Shown here: piece by piece, positions 16,835 to 19,177 of the stretch
Position numbering within the stretch: position 1 is the first letter of the stretch
How the letters are laid out: each line of letters starts with the position of its first letter
From: UBA4416 sp040376995
Lineage (GTDB): Bacteria > Bacteroidota > Bacteroidia > B-17B0 > Aurantibacillaceae
Reading direction: 5' to 3'
Length of the DNA: 19,177 nucleotides
Assembly: GCA_040376995.1 (NCBI GenBank)
Contig: JBEIPP010000049.1
Coordinates: forward strand, 1-19,177
Translations under genes and position numbers: made by a program
Notes under the pieces: generated by a model
The model's database searches: none
Seen by the model: only the letters and a program-made list of their open reading frames with translations
What the model was told of the DNA's origin: nothing

Positions 16835-16854
16835 GCTATCCTCCAGTAAGTATC

Positions 16855-16871
16855 GCATAATCTGGGTTTAA
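16855..16871 (+). repeat. Solo copy of the foldback-element end motif
   Basis: GCATAATCTGGGTTTAA, an exact 17-nt match to the reverse complement of 565-581 and a near match to 723-738. No complementary arm is visible upstream towards priA, so it looks like a lone end or the start of a different composite repeat, which continues directly into the hairpin module at 16871-16977. Confidence 0.75.
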
Positions 16872-16977
16872 CCACAAACACGTCCCGATAGCTTATCGGG
16901 ACAATATAAATATTGTTATACAATCCCGAATCAAGTTCGGAACAAGTTATCACAACAAAAAACAATCATTTAGACAT
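16871..16977 (+). repeat. Structured leader-like module, copy A
   Basis: In order: ACCACAAACAC; a 21-nt CCCGATAG-type hairpin (16882-16902, 9-bp stem, GTCCCGATA/TATCGGGAC); a TATAA...TATAC spacer; a second hairpin (16926-16940, CCGAA/TTCGG); and a 25-nt tail (16953-16977) ending TTTAGACAT. The same order, with a different second hairpin, recurs at 17176-17276 before aroK. Confidence 0.7.
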
Positions 16978-17175
16978 TACCGATTTTGTTAAATCGGAAA
17001 AGCTCCTACCAAAAGCTACTCTTTTAAGAACTATGTTGGAAGATAAAAAAATGTAATCTATTGAATTACAAGTTTTTCTTAAATTTGCAACGTAATTATT
17101 AAAAACAAATTCGCTCTTAGTAAAAATGGCATATTACACTTTTAAATAATATTATGAAATAGCCATGTTTGCCGA
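16978..17175 (+). other. Non-coding stretch between the two leader modules, with a relic-like frame
   Basis: After copy A a frame without an ATG continues to a TAA at 17054-17056 and reads ITDFVKSEKLLPKATLLRTM then LEDKKM. It has coding-like composition but no usable start, so it may be the tail of a lost gene or chance. Its first codons overlap a perfect hairpin, CCGATTT/AAATCGG (16980-16997). The rest, to 17175, holds a possible promoter and no other recognisable feature. Confidence 0.35.
17061..17087 (+). promoter_or_regulatory. Possible promoter upstream of aroK
   Basis: TAAATTTG (17080-17087) fits TAnnTTTG. TTG at 17061-17063 is 16 nt upstream, shorter than the usual 19. If used, it would give aroK a leader of about 180 nt containing the whole of structured module copy B. 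Confidence 0.4.
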
Positions 17176-17276
17176 GACACAAACACATCCCGATAGCTAT
17201 CGGGAGACTATAACTGGCTATACCACCTGCCTGTCGGCAGACAGGTACGACAACTAAAAAACAATAATTTAGACAT
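17176..17276 (+). repeat. Structured leader module, copy B, abutting the aroK start codon
   Basis: In order: GACACAAACAC; the perfect 18-bp palindrome TCCCGATAGCTATCGGGA (17188-17205); a TATAA...TATAC spacer; a 22-nt hairpin of a different family (17225-17246, one mismatch and one wobble); and a 26-nt tail (17251-17276) that differs from the copy A tail by one substitution and one indel. The tail ends TTTAGACAT immediately before the ATG of aroK. Confidence 0.75.
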
Positions 17277-17798
17277 ATGAAAAATAAAGTGATTTATATA
17301 TGTGGATTCATGGGTTGCGGAAAAACAACTGAAGGAAAAAAAATAGCTAATGAGATAGGATTTAATTTTATTGATCTAGATGATTATATCGTTAATAAAT
17401 TTAATAAATCTATTGTTGATTTATTTAAAGATGTTGGCGAAGAAGAATTTAGGAATATAGAAACTACTGCTTTAAAAGAATGTACAAATAACAATTCTGA
17501 AACATTAATTGCAACAGGTGGTGGAACGCCATGTTTTAACAATAACCTTGAGTTTATGAAATGTAATGGTTATTTAATTTATCTAAAATTAAACGAACAA
17601 GAATTACTCAAAAGACTAAGTAATGCTAAAACAAATAGACCATTAATTAAAGATAAAAATAATGAGGAAATGCTGCTATATATTGAAAATCTATTAAAAG
17701 TTCGAGAAGTATTTTATAATCAAGCGGATATTATTGTCGATGCCAACCATATTGATATCAGTTACCTTAACCAAGAAATCATGAAACGCTTAAGTTGA
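17277..17798 (+). CDS. aroK: Shikimate kinase
   Basis: 173 residues, the usual length. It phosphorylates shikimate with ATP to shikimate 3-phosphate, step five of the chorismate pathway, in the cytoplasm. Walker A is GFMGCGKT (10-17). D33 and D35 in FIDLDDYI, and R59 in EEEFRNIE, contact shikimate and Mg. GGGTPC (81-86) is the conserved glycine motif, NRPLI (120-124) the lid arginine region, and VREVFYNQAD the adenine-side arginine near the C-terminus. The start at 17277 gives the family N-terminus and lies directly after a repeated 26-nt tail with no Shine-Dalgarno. The gene stands alone and converges with cysM, 28 nt apart. Confidence 0.95.
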   Translation: MKNKVIYICGFMGCGKTTEGKKIANEIGFNFIDLDDYIVNKFNKSIVDLFKDVGEEEFRNIETTALKECTNNNSETLIATGGGTPCFNNNLEFMKCNGYLIYLKLNEQELLKRLSNAKTNRPLIKDKNNEEMLLYIENLLKVREVFYNQADIIVDANHIDISYLNQEIMKRLS

Positions 17799-17826
17799 AA
17801 TAAACCCATCAATGAAAAAGCATTTA

Positions 17827-18708
17827 TTATTCAAATAAATCGGTTGAAAGATAGCGATCTCCACGATCACAAATAATACAAACAACTACTCCTTCTTTTA
17901 AATTTTCGGCAACTTTTAATCCAATAGCAACTGCACCTCCACTGCTCATCCCGCCAAATACTCCTTCTTCCTTAGCTAACCTTTGAGCCATAATTCTAGC
18001 ATCTTGCTCCGAAACCTCGATTATTTGATCGACACGATTCTTATCGAAGATTTTAGGCAAATATTCCACTGGCCATTTGCGGATACCAGGGATTTTAGCA
18101 CCATCTTTTGGTTGCGCACCTATTATTTGAATATCTGAATTTTGTTCTTTTAAATATTTTGAAACTCCCATTATTGTTCCAGTTGTTCCCATAGCAGAAA
18201 CAAAATGAGTAATTGTTCCATTAGTATCTCTGTATATTTCTGGGCCAGTAGTTTTGTAATGCATCATAGGATTATCTTCGTTTGCAAATTGATTAAGCAT
18301 TAAATAGCCTCCTTGCTTCACTTTACTTTCAGCATAATCTATGGCACCTTCCATTCCCACACTTTCAGATGTTAAGGTTACCGTGGCACCAAAAGCTTTC
18401 ATAGTTAATACGCGTTCTCTTGTTGAATTTTCGGGCATCACAATTTCAATATCCACATTCATTAATCGTGCAATCATAGCCAATGCAATACCAGTGTTGC
18501 CGCTGGTTGCTTCTATTAATTTCATGCCCGGCTTAATGTCACCTCTTTCAATAGCCCCTTTAATCAAACCATAGGCAGCTCTATCTTTAACACTTCCTCC
18601 TGGGTTATGCCCTTCTAATTTTGCAAACAGTTTTACATTTTTGTTTTTATTAATTACTTTTAATTCAACTAAAGGTGTATTTCCTATAAAATCTAATAGT
18701 GTTGCCAT
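17827..18708 (-). CDS. cysM: Cysteine synthase B (O-acetylserine sulfhydrylase), CysM type
   Basis: 293 residues, PLP fold type II. K41 in NPGGSVKDR forms the PLP Schiff base. TSGNTG (68-73) binds the substrate carboxylate, GTTGT (174-178) the PLP phosphate, and SSGG (255-258) completes the site. The C-terminal CDRGDRYLST (280-289) and the ITHFVSAMGTTGTI and KWPVEYLP phrases match CysM rather than CysK. It makes cysteine from O-acetylserine and sulfide; CysM-type enzymes may also use thiosulfate. It begins 3 nt after the cysE stop, so it is the second gene of a cysE-cysM operon. Confidence 0.95.
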   Translation of the reverse strand: MATLLDFIGNTPLVELKVINKNKNVKLFAKLEGHNPGGSVKDRAAYGLIKGAIERGDIKPGMKLIEATSGNTGIALAMIARLMNVDIEIVMPENSTRERVLTMKAFGATVTLTSESVGMEGAIDYAESKVKQGGYLMLNQFANEDNPMMHYKTTGPEIYRDTNGTITHFVSAMGTTGTIMGVSKYLKEQNSDIQIIGAQPKDGAKIPGIRKWPVEYLPKIFDKNRVDQIIEVSEQDARIMAQRLAKEEGVFGGMSSGGAVAIGLKVAENLKEGVVVCIICDRGDRYLSTDLFE

Positions 18709-18711
18709 AAT

Positions 18712-19177
18712 TTATTTTGATTGTTCAACGTTTAATTGAGGTTTGTGATATACCACTGAATTTGGAGGAACGCTTTCTGTAAGCCATACATTTCCTCCTA
18801 TAATAGAGTTTTTGCCAATTATAGTTTTACCACCGAGGATTGTTGCTCCGGAATATATAACAACATGATCGTCAATAGTTGGATGACGTTTTATTTCAGC
18901 CATACCTTTATTGACACTTAGTGCCCCTAATGTTACTCCTTGATATAGTTTAACAAAATCACCAATTTGTGTGGTTTCTCCAATTACCACTCCTGTACCA
19001 TGATCAATAAAAAAATGCTTACCAATTGTAGCGCCTGGGTGAATATCAATACCTGTTTTACTATGGGCAATTTCTGTTAAAATTCGTGGAATAAAAGGAA
19101 CATTTAAACGGTGTAATTGATTGGCAACTCTGTATATAGATATGGCATAAAATCCAGGATATGATCTTATCACTTCA
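18712..19177 (-). CDS. cysE: Serine O-acetyltransferase, 5' end outside the window
   Basis: The visible 155 codons are the C-terminal part; the frame runs off the right edge. The GTG at 19171-19173 is an internal Val in EVIRSYPGFYAI, not a start. The left-handed beta-helix of hexapeptide repeats is clear (TGIDIHPGATIGKHFFIDHG, then the TIDDHVVIYSGATILGGKTI and IIGKNSIIGGNVWL turns). DHGTGVVIGE carries the catalytic His, and VTLGALSVNKG and KRHPTI the CoA/serine site, matching the EpsC/CysE type. It acetylates serine to O-acetylserine, the substrate of the adjacent CysM. The protein ends with a short tail (PQLNVEQSK). Confidence 0.95.
   Translation of the reverse strand, partial: EVIRSYPGFYAISIYRVANQLHRLNVPFIPRILTEIAHSKTGIDIHPGATIGKHFFIDHGTGVVIGETTQIGDFVKLYQGVTLGALSVNKGMAEIKRHPTIDDHVVIYSGATILGGKTIIGKNSIIGGNVWLTESVPPNSVVYHKPQLNVEQSK

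Noticed and set aside
19171..19173. GTG as the start codon of cysE.
   Set aside because: The frame is open to the window edge, and the residues around it (EVIRSYPGFYAI) belong to the interior of serine acetyltransferases, so the gene is simply cut by the window.

Overview
AT-rich chromosomal window that reads as a Bacteroidota genome, probably Flavobacteriia-like, though the class is an inference. The support is: Bacteroidota-type promoters (TAnnTTTG at -7, in the best case with TTTG 19 nt upstream), almost no Shine-Dalgarno sites, a bacillithiol gene (bshB1), a branched-chain-type E2 subunit, and a TPR/beta-propeller/OmpA-like protein of the PorE kind. Most genes are housekeeping genes. The unusual material lies in the non-coding stretches.

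Layout. 1-170: 5S rRNA (end of an rRNA operon) with its terminator. 170-804: a repeat-rich, gene-poor stretch with a short hairpin, an inverted pair of ACAGAGRCAC-type motifs, a small apparently 5'-truncated ORF, and a 178-bp foldback element abutting that ORF. 805-2641 (minus): an outer-membrane PagL-like acyloxyacyl hydrolase followed by bshB1. 2731-8373 (minus): a 1880-residue alpha-2-macroglobulin with an intact thioester motif, a Tyr/Asp-rich insert and a palindromic repeat translated in frame. 8541-8726: a small hypothetical protein, divergent from it. 8835-10178: E2 of a 2-oxoacid dehydrogenase complex behind a textbook promoter. 10204-10322: a MITE-like inverted-repeat element. 10394-12727: the PorE-like envelope protein. 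12801-16782: a tight operon of a SAM methyltransferase, a ZIP metal transporter and primosomal helicase PriA. 16783-17276: a second repeat-rich stretch with two related structured leader modules. 17277-17798: shikimate kinase. 17827-19177 (minus): cysM and the incomplete cysE, convergent with aroK.

Functional links. cysE and cysM make cysteine from serine. Cysteine is needed for bacillithiol, whose deacetylase BshB1 is encoded at the other end of the window; that link is metabolic, not genomic. PagL-like, A2M and PorE-like proteins all act at the envelope. No defence system, CRISPR array, prophage or complete transposon was seen. The best candidates for undescribed biology are the 178-bp foldback (one end motif recurs exactly near 16.86 kb), the mosaic duplicated leader upstream of aroK, and the hairpin repeat that has become coding sequence in the A2M gene.
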